Source: Plasmodium malariae
Taxonomy: Eukaryota > Apicomplexa > Aconoidasida > Haemosporida > Plasmodiidae
Direction: 5' to 3'
DNA: 64,000 bases
Assembly: GCF_900090045.1 (NCBI RefSeq)
Contig: NC_041787.1
Span: 434,001 to 498,000, forward strand
The translations under genes were made by a program, and so were the position numbers. Of this stretch, positions 10,773 to 21,477 are shown piece after piece (position 1 is the first letter of the stretch; each line of letters starts with the position of its first letter). The notes under the pieces were generated by a model. That model made no database searches, was not told the origin of the DNA, and saw only the letters and a list, made by a program, of their open reading frames with translations.

Positions 10773-12458
10773 TTAACTTTTCAAAAAATTCAACACAATT
10801 TGTAATGCATTACTTAGCTGCTGCGTATAATTCGTTGACACATCAATTTTGTTTAAGGGGATACTGTAATTTTTTACAAACCTGTTAAAAACCCATCTTC
10901 TTTGTCTTTTGGCATATTTATAAGTTTTTCTAATTAAATTATCCTTACATATATTGAATAACTTCTCATCATCAATTTTGTTAATTATTTTGTTTTCGAT
11001 ATATGTATCAAATTCTTTATATGCAATACTTTGATATATTCCTTTTCCTAATAATTTTACATCCTTGGTATTGTTCATCTCTTTTAATTTTATAGCTTCA
11101 TCCAAAAGGCCTTTTAAAATCATATCGTTCACTCGTTTTTCAATTTGTTCTTTTAAGATATCATCGTTATTATAATCTAAATAAAACAAACAAGGTAAAT
11201 ATCTTGTTTTCTCAATGTTATTGTTTTTGTGATTTTTCATTTTTATTAATTCACTATGTTTTTTATTATATGTGTAAAAAATATCAAGACTTCGGCATAT
11301 TCTTTTTCTATCATTTTTGTGGAGCTGATTAGCTCTTTCTTCATCAACTCTTTTAAGCTCTTCGTGCAATTCATCATTTGTTTTATGTTCATACTTGTCT
11401 TTTACTTTTTCTCCTACTCTCTCACCTGGCAACTGTTCAGCCTTTTCTTCTTCCCTTTTTTCCCTTAAATCAACGACGGACTCCCATAACAAAGATTCAA
11501 TATATAGAAGAGTACCCCCTGTTACTATAGCTACCTTTTTATTAATATTAATATTTTTAATAATTGGTATTGTATAATTAATAAATTTGTGAGCATTAAA
11601 CTCTTGATTTAATTCACATACATCTAACATATGATGTTTTATATCTCTTTTTTCATCTTCATCTACTTTTGCAATTCCTACACTAAAATCCTGGTAAACT
11701 TGCATAGAATCAGCACTAATAATTTCCCCTTCTATATTATGATTTAATAATTCTTTACATAAGTCGATACTAAACTTTGTCTTACCACTGCATGTTACGC
11801 CTATGACTAAAATTATTTTTTCCTTCTCTTTTCTATTACAACATGATAAAAATAGTGGACTATTTGTCACTTTATCGTTATCTGTAAGTGTGGGTAAACT
11901 AATATCCTTTCGTTTTTCATTAGTATCTGGCGTATTCTCGTTTGTAGCATCTGAATTTGCTGCATATTCATCTCTAGACAACTGCATGTTACTCGCTTTG
12001 TTTATTCCATTAAGTGCGGCTATATAATTCAAGTTTTTCTCCTTTTCTTCATTTAATTTTATTAGGCCTACTTTTATGTTATTAACTTGGGTATCATTCG
12101 TCTCGAGCAAGTAATTTTTCACATTGCTACTATTCCTTTTCAAGCAACAGATTTTACTGTATATATATGATAATATATACTTACTATCTCTGCACTTTTT
12201 AATGAGTTCAGAATTACCACTATTAAAAGTATAATAAAATTCTGATTTAGATTTTTTTGGGTAAAAATAATAGGCACTCCTCCTTATAAAACATTTTAAA
12301 ATGTTCCTGTTTTTGTGTATTACTTTATTATTTATTTTACTTTTTTCTCCTTTAAAAATTACGTTTTGATTTCTCATAAAAAAACACTCAATACGTATAA
12401 AGGCACTGTTCGAAAAAAAGAAGTGTAATAGTATAAATATAAATGCATAACATAACAT
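10773..12458 (-). CDS. MiaA: tRNA dimethylallyltransferase (isopentenyltransferase), organellar
   Basis: Transfers the dimethylallyl group of DMAPP to N6 of A37 in tRNAs that read UNN codons. Single exon, 561 residues; bacterial MiaA has about 310, and the excess is mostly N-terminal. Seen: a P-loop GVTCSGKT at residues 220-227, the family motif ISADSMQVY with the likely catalytic Asp at 250, RDIKHHMLDV at about 271-280, a TGGTLLYIESLLW motif, and a C-terminal YAKRQRRWVFNRF. A Lys/Glu-rich insert interrupts the region after TGGT. Residues 1-20 (MLCYAFIFILLHFFFSNSAF) are a signal-like segment followed by a long basic, Asn-rich stretch, which is the usual bipartite apicoplast leader. As I recall, the P. 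falciparum enzyme is apicoplast-located. That would make it a consumer of apicoplast-made DMAPP, which is inference here. Confidence 0.93.
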   Translation of the reverse strand: MLCYAFIFILLHFFFSNSAFIRIECFFMRNQNVIFKGEKSKINNKVIHKNRNILKCFIRRSAYYFYPKKSKSEFYYTFNSGNSELIKKCRDSKYILSYIYSKICCLKRNSSNVKNYLLETNDTQVNNIKVGLIKLNEEKEKNLNYIAALNGINKASNMQLSRDEYAANSDATNENTPDTNEKRKDISLPTLTDNDKVTNSPLFLSCCNRKEKEKIILVIGVTCSGKTKFSIDLCKELLNHNIEGEIISADSMQVYQDFSVGIAKVDEDEKRDIKHHMLDVCELNQEFNAHKFINYTIPIIKNININKKVAIVTGGTLLYIESLLWESVVDLREKREEEKAEQLPGERVGEKVKDKYEHKTNDELHEELKRVDEERANQLHKNDRKRICRSLDIFYTYNKKHSELIKMKNHKNNNIEKTRYLPCLFYLDYNNDDILKEQIEKRVNDMILKGLLDEAIKLKEMNNTKDVKLLGKGIYQSIAYKEFDTYIENKIINKIDDEKLFNICKDNLIRKTYKYAKRQRRWVFNRFVKNYSIPLNKIDVSTNYTQQLSNALQIVLNFLKS

Positions 12459-13262
12459 CTATAAGTGATTCGATGTTACATATTTTTGATGCTGTGGTAG
12501 AGTAAATTTGTGAATTAGTTTGGTACAATTGAATATATAAAACATGGTACTTGGTTTTACGGGAAAAAAGAAGATCTAATAGTGAAACAAAAAGCATACA
12601 CATATACATGAACAGGTAAACACACGCATATTCACATGTACGTAGATCTATAAATTCGTACATATATACATGTACATACGCATGTTTTAATGTAACGTAT
12701 ACATGAATTCGTCCACACGTCAGCCCTTGAAATATTCCCTGAGAACACGTGCCCCCATTTAAAATTACTTCTCAATTTTTTTATATATTAATTTCATTCT
12801 CAAAAAAAAAAAAAAACCATCATACAAATTCAATTACGTAACAAGTATAAAAATTACTACTAAAATTTTTATGCTGGTAGTTTGTATGTTATACCCGCAT
12901 ATATACTTATATAAAATTTCTTTATGAGAAGTTTTTTTTTTTTTTTTTAAATGTTTCATAAAGATATTTCTATATACTAAAAATCGTGAAAATTAAAACA
13001 TTGCTTTCATATTGAATATAAAAACAATTCTATATTTCAAATTAAATCCTTTAATAACGTTCAACAAATAAAACTGTGAAGTGTCCTTCATACTTTTTTA
13101 AACAACGTAGGAACGTGCTCATGAATATATATATATATATATAAATATTTGAGAAAAAAAAAAAAAAAAAAAAAAGATTAAAAAAAAAAAAAAAAACTGA
13201 ACAGTTCAGCAAGTAAAAAAAGCAAGGAATATATTAAAAAGATTACACTTTAATCTTCACAC
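12459..13262. other. Intergenic, MiaA upstream region
   Basis: Upstream of MiaA (-) and downstream of the next minus-strand gene. An open frame at 12388-12663 overlaps the MiaA start in another frame and lacks coding character. A/T runs at 12802-12814, 12933-12949 and 13153-13195. No gene seen. Confidence 0.6.
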
Positions 13263-15988
13263 TTAATAAATCATTTTCATAGATTCTATTTTCATAGTTT
13301 CTACAATAGGTGAATATTGCGCTATAACTTTGGAGATAGAAAAATGTAGAGCATCTTTTATTATTTCGCTTTGCACTTTTAGTAACTTCATTTGCAAATC
13401 TAAAATTTTTTGTCGCTCTAATTTTTCAGTGATATCCCGTCTCCTTTGCATTTGCATTACGAGTTCGTCAATGGTTGGATAGCTGCCATTTTAAAAAAAA
13501 AAACAAAAATAAAATAAAATAAATAAATAAATAAATAAATATAAATATATATATATAACAGTTAAGTTAAATAAGTAAATCCAACGTACATGTGTATATG
13601 ATTTTTGTATTTGTGTATTCATCTGCATTTGTATCACTATGTTTATTTTCAAATTACCCGTAATCTGTTTGGCTTATTTTTACGTTCAATATGTTCCCAG
13701 TATCTTCGTATTCTCCCTCCTCTAAAAAGGACGATTGCCTTTGAAAATTTTCCTAACAAAAAGGAAAAAATATATTAATTGGCAAATAGTCTAAAAGTTA
13801 GAAAAATATAAAATGCGAGAAATATATGTGGTAAAGCACAAAATGTAAAGTACTTTTATTTTCTGCTTTTCTTCTCGTTGACCCAGTTCCTTCAGTTCCT
13901 TTTTTAAAGTTCTATGCAACACCTTTATGTAACAGAAAAAGCAAAAAAATGTTAGCGCGTGTACATATATATCTATATTTGTGTATCTATATATATGCAT
14001 TCCGAAAAGTAAGAATGTAAGATAACAAGCTCCATTAACATATGAGTAGAGATAACCTTTTTGTCAACTAAGAAAGGGTTTAGTTGTAATTGTATTTGTT
14101 TTTGTAACTCTAGAATAGTTATGTCCGTCAAAATTCCTAGTTCTGATATAGCAGTTTCAAACATCTGGATGTGCATAAAAAAGGAAAAAAAAAAAGAGCT
14201 TTTAAAATATCATTTTCAAACCATCTTCCTCATGTGTATATACCAGCGTATTTCTTATGTATATATATGTGTGTTTACAAGTGATAATATATGTATAACT
14301 TTATATACATTTTGAGCATTTCCATTCATAAAAGAAACATAGTTTATTACCGTTACTTCTTCATCTGTCCTGTATTGCTCTATTTCTTCAATTTTTTCTT
14401 TTATGTCCACACTAGGTTCACTTATCTCAGATAACTACAAAATTTCAAATTTAGAAAATATAATTGTAAGGTCTTAACATATTTAAATTTTTGTTTTGTT
14501 ATTATATTTTCAACTTTTTCTCTTTTTTAACAATACATAATTTTCAGTCACATTTTTCGTGCCCTTATTAATGTAATATGGGGTACTACCCAAATATATA
14601 TACGTATGTACAAACATATACAAATATATATATATATAAACTAAATAAACATAAATGAATATGCGTAATTATACCAATGTCTTTATTTGCTTATTTTCTT
14701 ACTGATATTTTAACAGAGGGAATAGTATTATTTACATAGTTCTGTTGCAGAAATGATGTATGATTTCTAAGTTCCGGTGGTGGTAATGGGCCACTTTTGG
14801 CCTGATTATTTTTTTGATAATTTTTTAATTCTTTTTCCCCTTCTTCGGAATCTTTAACTTTTCTTAAATTTTCCTTTTTTAATGTTTTAACAGAATTAGA
14901 AATAACTGAACCTAGTATATTTGGATCATTAAAAATGCTTAACAATTTTTCAACTGTGTCTTGTATTTTTATTTTCGAACTCGATAAGGATTTATTATAT
15001 TCATCTTCTAATTTTTGCATCATCCCCTATATATTTTGTTTTACAAGTATTTTCAATTTTTTCTTTTATCATTATTTATATAAACACATTTTAATAATGC
15101 GCAATAATGTATGTGTTTTCCTTTTTCTCATCTTTTTCATTTTACTTCATTTCTTTTTCTTTCTTTCTTTCTATTTTATTTATTTTATATTTTTTTTTTT
15201 TTTTTATTTTGTTACCTCTTCCAATTTGAGCCTAGCAGATTCTAGAAGCTTAATTTCTGCTGAAACTTGTGGTAAAGGCTGCATTAAAAAAAAAGTTATA
15301 CATCTAATTTAGGAAAAAAAGAAAAAAAAAAAATTATATTAATTTATAAAAATAATTGTGTCTGCTGATTGAGAGAAGGGCAATTTTAACCTTTTTCTAA
15401 GTGTTATTCTTTCACTATTTAAAACATCATAATTTGTGTTTTTCAAACGAAGGTACACATATACATGTGCATATATTTATATGTAGTGAGGCAAAACGAT
15501 TTCGTTTCATTTAATCGCGTATATTCCGCTATTCTTTTTTAATTCTTATCGTTTTCCCTTCATTTCTTTTTAGAGTTACTATTGTTATTGCTGTTATCGT
15601 TATTGTTACTTCAACTCTTTTTGTATTAGGTTTTGTTATATATATTTTTTTTTTCTTAACATTTTCCGGGGGACTTAGTTTAACTTCTATAGATGGTAGT
15701 GACTTCGAATTATACTCATAATCTGTCGACCAACCGGTGTTTTCCTAAAAATCAGAATAACTCAAAATAGGATTTAACAAATAGGGTGGAAATACAACAA
15801 AGAAATAGAAAGCATATTAGTTAAATGTTCAGGTAGTTATGTTAAACTTTTATATTATTTTATGTTATTATTATTATTTTTTTTTTCTTCTCTTTTCTTA
15901 TATATCGCACTTCATCGGATAGTATTATCGTAAGAGCGCAAGAAGCTAGAACAACACAACATAAAAAGAAATTTAATCTGAACAACAT
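13263..15988 (-). CDS. Secreted helical protein, nine exons (reconstructed)
   Basis: Not recognised. Exons on the minus strand: 15988-15911, 15744-15610, 15278-15216, 15026-14703, 14434-14351, 14164-14057, 13922-13854, 13752-13658, 13482-13263. All have GT..AG borders. Every intron is phase 0 except the last (phase 2), and the total is 1176 nt (391 residues). Exon 1 is a signal peptide (MLFRLNFFLCCVVLASCALT). Exon 2 is polar (ENTGWSTDYEYNSKSLPSIE). The rest is dominated by amphipathic helix: VSAEIKLLESARLKLEE, MQKLEDEYNKSLSSSKIKI, TILELQKQIQLQLNPFL, LKKELKELGQREEKQKIK, RQKILDLQMKLLKVQSEIIK. There is no C-terminal anchor. A parasitophorous, organelle-lumen or surface role is possible; nothing in the sequence decides between them. 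The consistent phases make this model strong, although each exon is short. Confidence 0.8.
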
Positions 15989-16973
15989 TTTTTTTTTTTT
16001 TTTTATTATTGATATAAATTAATTGCAAAGTTGTATAAAAGCTATTAATTTTGCTCTATATTTTCTAACGAGACGTGCGTATATGCATAAATATACAATT
16101 ACAAATAGTTTTCTTTTCCTTATTATATGTGTATAATTTTGTGAACAGTTAAGAGAAAAAAATAAAAGAAAAATTAGTTCATATCATAATGACAAATAAT
16201 TGCATACAAGTGGAAAAAAGTAAAAAACAAAAAAATATATAGACATAAATATTAATATATAAAAATGAGGAACATAAGAATAAGACATACATGTACATAC
16301 ACTTAAAAAATTGTTATTGTGAAAATAAGTTCTAAATATAAAAAAATAAAAAAAGCTACAATAATTCATCCTACACATTTAGTTAACAAGTATTTAAGAA
16401 ATAATAAGTTACATTCTCATTGCCATTTTCACTATTTCATCATATTATATATTTCGCTTTATAAAGATAAAAATATAGAATCAAAAAATCAAGCAGCGAC
16501 AAAAAACATCTTTTTCGTTTTTCATATTTATCTTTATAAAGGAATATTTAAACTCCTAAAAAAAAAAAAAAAAAAAAAAAATTTCCTAAAATAGTTAATT
16601 TACAATCTTGATCAGTGCGTCATTTATGCTGCAATAATTTTTTCTTTATAAAGGATTATAATAATAACTGAATAAAATTAACGTATTCCATTTATAAATT
16701 AATAAAAAATATATACTTACAGTTGTCGAATTTGCACTTTATTAGGACAATTTTTATGTATAAAGATCTAACAAAGGTGTATTCATTTTTTTAGACGTTT
16801 ACATATGTGATGAGATATTCCTTTATTATTTTTTTTTATTTTATGTTTGTTAAATATGATACAGTTGTCTATAACTGTTTATGCACGTGTTTTTAATATT
16901 TTTTTTTTTTTCATTTTTCTTGTGTTTATTGGATATTCTATTAAATTTTAAAAAAAATTTTAAGAATAACATG
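15989..16973. other. Upstream region of the nine-exon secreted gene
   Basis: A T-rich leader follows the ATG at 15988. The open frames here (16184-16378, 16319-16594) look like chance AT-rich translation. It contains three copies of the palindrome CTTTATAAAG, listed separately. Confidence 0.6.
16457..16653. repeat. Three copies of palindrome CTTTATAAAG
   Basis: Copies at 16457-16466, 16532-16541 and 16644-16653. The first two extend to a perfect 15-base inverted repeat (CTTTATAAAGATAAA at 16457-16471 with TTTATCTTTATAAAG at 16527-16541). Copies 2 and 3 share the flank TCTTTATAAAGGA. They lie about 470-665 bases upstream of the start at 15988. Confidence 0.6.
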
Positions 16974-19556
16974 TTAACTGCTCTTATCACTTTCGTTCTC
17001 GCTTCCTGTCTCTCCTCCACTCTCGCTTTTGTCCTCACTTTCACTTTCGCTTTCGTTCTCTGTTTCTTCCTCACTTATATCTTCCTTCTCGCTTTCGTCT
17101 ACTTTTTCTTTTTCATCTCCATCTTGAACTGAGTCATCTGTACTGGACTTACGTCTGTCTTTGTCACTTTCCTCTTCTTTATCTGTCTTATCACTTTTTC
17201 TCTCTTTAACAGCATTGTCGTATCGATTACTTTCATCTTTTTCAACCTTCTTACCACGAGTATTATCATCTTCGTAATTTACACTTCCACCACTTCCACT
17301 TCCTCGTTCGCTTTTTCCACTCTTGCTTTCATTACTGTCGTTATCGTCACTGCTGCTTTCATCACTATCACTTTTACTGCTATCACTTTTACCGCTATCA
17401 ATTTTACCACTGTCGTTTTCATCATCTTCATCACTTACGTTCTCATTTTCACTTTTGTCTTCACACTCCTTTGCATAAATCTCATTATCTTCTTTATTAT
17501 CAACACTTTTTTGAATATTTTCTTTTTGTTTTATTTTAATTGAACTTTTATTTATATCCTTCACATTCACATCCTTCGTAGAAGTTTTATTATTTACATA
17601 ATATGTATTATTGTTAATTATAGTCATTTCGGTTTCGTCTTTTATATCATTTTCTTTTTGATTTATAGTATTATTTTCTTCAAATTTATTTATATCCTTT
17701 TCTGCCATTATACTATATTTATCTTCTACTGATGAGCCTGTCACTTCATGAATGCTTTTCTTTAATTTATTTTTTTGACAATTTAATTCAATTGAATGTT
17801 TTTCATTAGTATGACTAATTTCTGCGCCAGCTATATTTCTTATGGACGTATTTCTTTTACAGGGATTTTCACTATTCTTATTATTCTTATTATTATTATT
17901 ATTATTATCATTTTTATTATCATTTTTATTATCATTTTTATTATCATTTTTATTATCATTTTTATTATCATCCTTTTTTATTGTACTCTCATGAAGAGAG
18001 TTATAAAGTGTGTCTAATTTATTATCAGCATAGTACCTCTTTAAGCTATTCTTTACGTGATTATAAAAATCATCATATTCTAATAAGCATTCCATAACTT
18101 TATTTACTAGTATGATATATTCTAAATTCTTTTTACTTATTTTGTCTTTCAAGATAAGAAAATTTTCTTCTGTTTCTTTTAAAATACCTTCTTTTCCCCC
18201 TTGCTTTTTCCTCACGTCTACTTCATCTATCTCAATTTCCTTCACTCCATTCGTTTCTTCCTCTACATCTACCTCTTTCTCTACATCTACCTCTTTCTCT
18301 TCATCTACCTCTTTCTCTTCATCTACCTCTTTCTCTTCATCTACCTCTTTCTCTTCATCTACCTCTTTCTCTTCATCTATCTCGTTCTCTTCATCTACTT
18401 CTACTTCATTTTCTTCTTCTGTCTCTTCTATGAGGTCGTCGATCTTATCATCACCAGCACCCTCTGCTTCTTCTATAACATTTTTCTCCTCTTCCTTTAT
18501 CACTTCTATATCTGCATTATCTTTTTCAATTATTTCATCATCACCTTCCATTTCTTCTTCCTCTTCTTCACCAACTTCTTTAATCTCTATCACTTCTTCT
18601 TCCACTTCGTCCTCTTCTTCCACTTCTTCTTCTTCTTCCACTTCGTCCTCTTCTTCCACTTCTTCTTCTTCGTCCACTTCGTCCTCTTCTTCCACTTCTT
18701 CTTCTTCGTCCACTTCGTCCTCTTCTTCCACTTCTTCTTCTTCGTCCACTTCGTCCTCTTCTTCCACTTCTTCTTCTTCTTCCACTTCGTCCTCTTCTTC
18801 CACTTCTTCTTCTTCCTCTTCTGCACCATCCTCTGCTTCCTCTTCCTCTTCTGCACCTTCCTCTTCTGCACCATCCTCTGCTTCCTCTTCCCCTTCTGCA
18901 CCTTCCTCTTCTTCTCCCTCTTCTTCTTCTTCCTCTTCTGCACCTTCCTCTTCTTCTCCCTCTTCTTCTTCTTCTTCCTCTTCTGCACCTTCCTCTTCTT
19001 CTTCTTCCCCTTCTTCTTCTTCCCCTTCTTGTTCCATTTGTTCTTCCTGACCATCCCCAGAACTATCGGAAGAACAGTAAATTTTCTTTTTCCTAATTTT
19101 ACCAGCTACCGCGCTCATTTTGCTTTTGGCGTACATATTTTGCATTAAATTAAAAGGAATGTTTTGCCTTTTAGTTTTATCGAAATCGATTGTTTTATGT
19201 ATATCATATTTCCTATAAATTTCACTCTGCAGATGACCTTTTCTTTTTTTCAAGTGTTTCTTATCTACACTTGTATAATTAATTTCCTTACCCCTTTTTT
19301 CTTGTATGTCTTTTAATTTGGTATTTTCTTTTTTAGAATATATGAAATCATCTAACTTTTTATTAACAATATACTTTTTTGCAGGTGTTACTTTTTTCGA
19401 TGATTGTTCCTTTTTTTTTTTGTCTCTTAAAAAAATAGTTTTCAAAATATTTGTTGCGTCTACATATTTATATTCATTTTTAAATATAAACTTTTTTACG
19501 TTATTTGCTATTACTGTTTCTTCTTCATCTTTTTTTTTTTTATCGTACTTTTTCAT
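16974..19556 (-). CDS. Glu/Asp-rich repeat protein, 860 residues, unknown
   Basis: Single exon; not recognised. Residues 1-160 are basic and unrepeated (NEYKYVDATNILKTIFLRDK, KYIVNKKLDDFIYSKKENTK). There follow: a nearly pure Glu region at 19050-18590 with imperfect 12-residue repeats of the type EEEEVEEEDEVD; a six-residue DEEKEV repeat at about 18390-18265; a short globular-looking block (LEYIILVNKVMECLLEYDDF, then YNHVKNSLKRYYADNKLDTL) at about 18130-18010; an NDNK repeat at about 17975-17900; and a Ser/Asp/Glu-rich tail. No signal peptide or membrane span. Acidic tails like this occur in chromatin and nucleolar proteins, but that is only a guess. Long antisense frames opposite the repeats are by-products of purine/pyrimidine asymmetry. 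Confidence 0.8.
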   Translation of the reverse strand: MKKYDKKKKDEEETVIANNVKKFIFKNEYKYVDATNILKTIFLRDKKKKEQSSKKVTPAKKYIVNKKLDDFIYSKKENTKLKDIQEKRGKEINYTSVDKKHLKKRKGHLQSEIYRKYDIHKTIDFDKTKRQNIPFNLMQNMYAKSKMSAVAGKIRKKKIYCSSDSSGDGQEEQMEQEGEEEEGEEEEEEGAEEEEEEEEGEEEEGAEEEEEEEGEEEEGAEGEEEAEDGAEEEGAEEEEEAEDGAEEEEEEVEEEDEVEEEEEVEEEDEVDEEEEVEEEDEVDEEEEVEEEDEVDEEEEVEEEDEVEEEEEVEEEDEVEEEVIEIKEVGEEEEEEMEGDDEIIEKDNADIEVIKEEEKNVIEEAEGAGDDKIDDLIEETEEENEVEVDEENEIDEEKEVDEEKEVDEEKEVDEEKEVDEEKEVDVEKEVDVEEETNGVKEIEIDEVDVRKKQGGKEGILKETEENFLILKDKISKKNLEYIILVNKVMECLLEYDDFYNHVKNSLKRYYADNKLDTLYNSLHESTIKKDDNKNDNKNDNKNDNKNDNKNDNNNNNNKNNKNSENPCKRNTSIRNIAGAEISHTNEKHSIELNCQKNKLKKSIHEVTGSSVEDKYSIMAEKDINKFEENNTINQKENDIKDETEMTIINNNTYYVNNKTSTKDVNVKDINKSSIKIKQKENIQKSVDNKEDNEIYAKECEDKSENENVSDEDDENDSGKIDSGKSDSSKSDSDESSSDDNDSNESKSGKSERGSGSGGSVNYEDDNTRGKKVEKDESNRYDNAVKERKSDKTDKEEESDKDRRKSSTDDSVQDGDEKEKVDESEKEDISEEETENESESESEDKSESGGETGSENESDKSS
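18590..19050. repeat. Polypyrimidine/polypurine minisatellite (Glu repeats)
   Basis: About 460 bases in which the + strand is almost all pyrimidine (TTC/CTC/TCC units) with rare interruptions. It includes tandem 36-base units near 18600-18800 (for example 'cttcttcttcgtccacttcg'). Confidence 0.85.
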
Positions 19557-20075
19557 TATTTAAAATAGTGAATTAATAAAGCAAAGGAAAAGCACTATTA
19601 GTAATTCCTTGAAGAGTATCATAATAAGGATGCCAAAAAAAAAAAAAAAATTACCGATACGTCAAATTAGCTAAGTAGATTTTTTAAAAATAATTAAATA
19701 AAATTTTCAAAAAATTAATATCTAGTATAACAAATTTTGAACATAAAAAAATTCGGGAGATGTTTTTTTGGTAAAACAACAAAAAAAAAAAAAAAAAAAT
19801 ATGAAGAAATAGGTGTAAATAAGGAAAATTATCAATAAGAGTTTACACTATACGACTCTATATTAACCAAACACAAATAAATAAATATTAGAGAATATAT
19901 ATACAAACATATATATATACATATATATACGTATATATTTATATATATTCACACAATTTATGTGGAGAAAAAAAAAAAAAAGACGAGACAGTAATACGCA
20001 CATAACTCCAACAAAGCTAAAATGAACACCTAATTATCTATATACCATAAATGCACACATTACGAGAAGAAAAAA
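19557..20075. other. Intergenic
   Basis: Upstream of the acidic-repeat gene and downstream of the RAP-like gene. (TA)-rich stretch at 19890-19945 and A-runs. No gene seen. Confidence 0.6.
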
Positions 20076-21452
20076 CTATTTTATTATATCATATATTGCT
20101 TTCTTAACATATTCTACTTTCTCTTCTACTCTTTGAGGTACTAACTGTTTATATAAAAGTAGGACTTTAAAATTTAATTTTTTAAATAACTTATATCTTT
20201 GTAAAAAATATGGAATAACAATTAATGTCCCATCAAAAGTATTTTTCATAGATATACATTCTATTATCAAATTTAAATCTTTTATAAAAATTGGAATAGT
20301 ATAATTATACATTTTTATTTCACTTATTTGACAGTTAAGTTCATACAAAATATCTATGACTTCATTTATGAAAACATAGTCTAAGTTTCGATTATGTCTT
20401 ACTATTGAATTTTGAAAGGATTGCAAAAAGTTCAAACAAGAATTATCTAAATATTTTTTATCAATCCATGAACATAAATCATGATTATATATCAATTGTA
20501 TCTCTTTTATATAATATATATAATTTAAAAAGTTCTTACTTTGATTATCATATAATAACAAATTATGGGACAAGTCATTTATAAAATTGTTTAAAATAAA
20601 AATTATCTTCTTATCAGCATTTTCTTTAGGTATCTTTATTCTTAACAAATTCAAAAATAAATTATAAATATTATCCTCTTTTCTGTTATTATTAAATGTT
20701 AATAGTTTGAGTCTTTTTATTAATCTATATAAATCTTCTTTTTTTAATATGATACTAAAAAAATATGTGCAATACAAAATGTTTGTTATTTCATGTGAGT
20801 TATATGAACTAAGATTATGGAAAATATATTTATATATCAACTTTAGCTTTTCACAATCTCTATTTCTATTATTTTTTAATAACATCAGACTATTATATAT
20901 TTTTTTATTATATGTGTCTTCAAGATTACTACCATTCAAATGACAACCCAAGGCAATTCTCTTTCTATGTACTTTTCCCATGTTATTCGCATTTGCTCCA
21001 AGCCAATTATTACCACCACAATTTTTATTTAATTCATTGCATATACTTCCTGAGAAATGCACATTTCTTATGTGGAATAAAACACTGTGCTTTTTTTTTT
21101 TTGAATGAACATGTTCATACGTTCTATTGTTCTTTAAGCCGACAAATGTGCGTTCATTATTATGCACCAATCTGATGTGTATCTTTTACAAGGGGCAAGA
21201 AAAAAAAAACAAAGCAAAATTTTATTAAAGAAAAAATATAGGAAACATTATAAGGCAGATAAAACAAAATTATTTATGCATAAATATCACAATTAAAAGA
21301 AAGAGAGATGAAAAATACATTTGTATATGTAAAAATGTTTTTTCTATATTTTTTTTGATATTTTATTTACATAAAAAAAAAAAAAAACTTACTATATTGA
21401 ACAAACTTAAAAATTTATTTTTGCAAAAAAATCCTTTATAACTTGTGTTCAT
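20076..21452 (-). CDS. RAP-like domain protein, probable mitochondrial RNA-binding factor
   Basis: Two exons: 21452-21393 and 21182-20076, 388 residues. The long open frame has no usable ATG near its 5' end, with a stop just upstream. A clean first exon supplies it: MNTSYKGFFCKNKFLSLFNI with donor ATA|GTAAGT, joined in phase 0 to IHIRLVHNN after TGTAAAAG. The resulting N-terminus is basic and aromatic with few acids, like a mitochondrial presequence. Residues ~120-290 are helical and rich in Asn, Leu and Ile. The C-terminal ~100 residues resemble a RAP domain: VIDILYELNCQISEI, LNLIIECISMKNTFDGT, RYKLFKKLNFKVLLLYKQLV. RAP proteins act on organellar RNAs and rRNA. The fold assignment is by pattern only and needs a profile search. 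Confidence 0.7.
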
Positions 21453-21477
21453 ATTTGTATCTTTTAAATAAACCTCG

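Noticed and set aside
12388..12663. Minus-strand frame overlapping the MiaA start
   Set aside because: Different frame from MiaA, Tyr/Cys/Ile-rich noise from AT-rich leader sequence.
16319..16594. + strand 91-codon frame
   Set aside because: Ends in a poly-A run, overlaps the palindromic upstream region and shows no domain or supporting splice site.
18112..19148. Two + strand open frames of more than 300 codons (Ser/Thr-rich and Phe/Leu-rich)
   Set aside because: They mirror the poly-Glu repeats of the minus-strand gene. Their composition comes entirely from the TTC/TCC repeats, and no start context or flanking coding signal exists.
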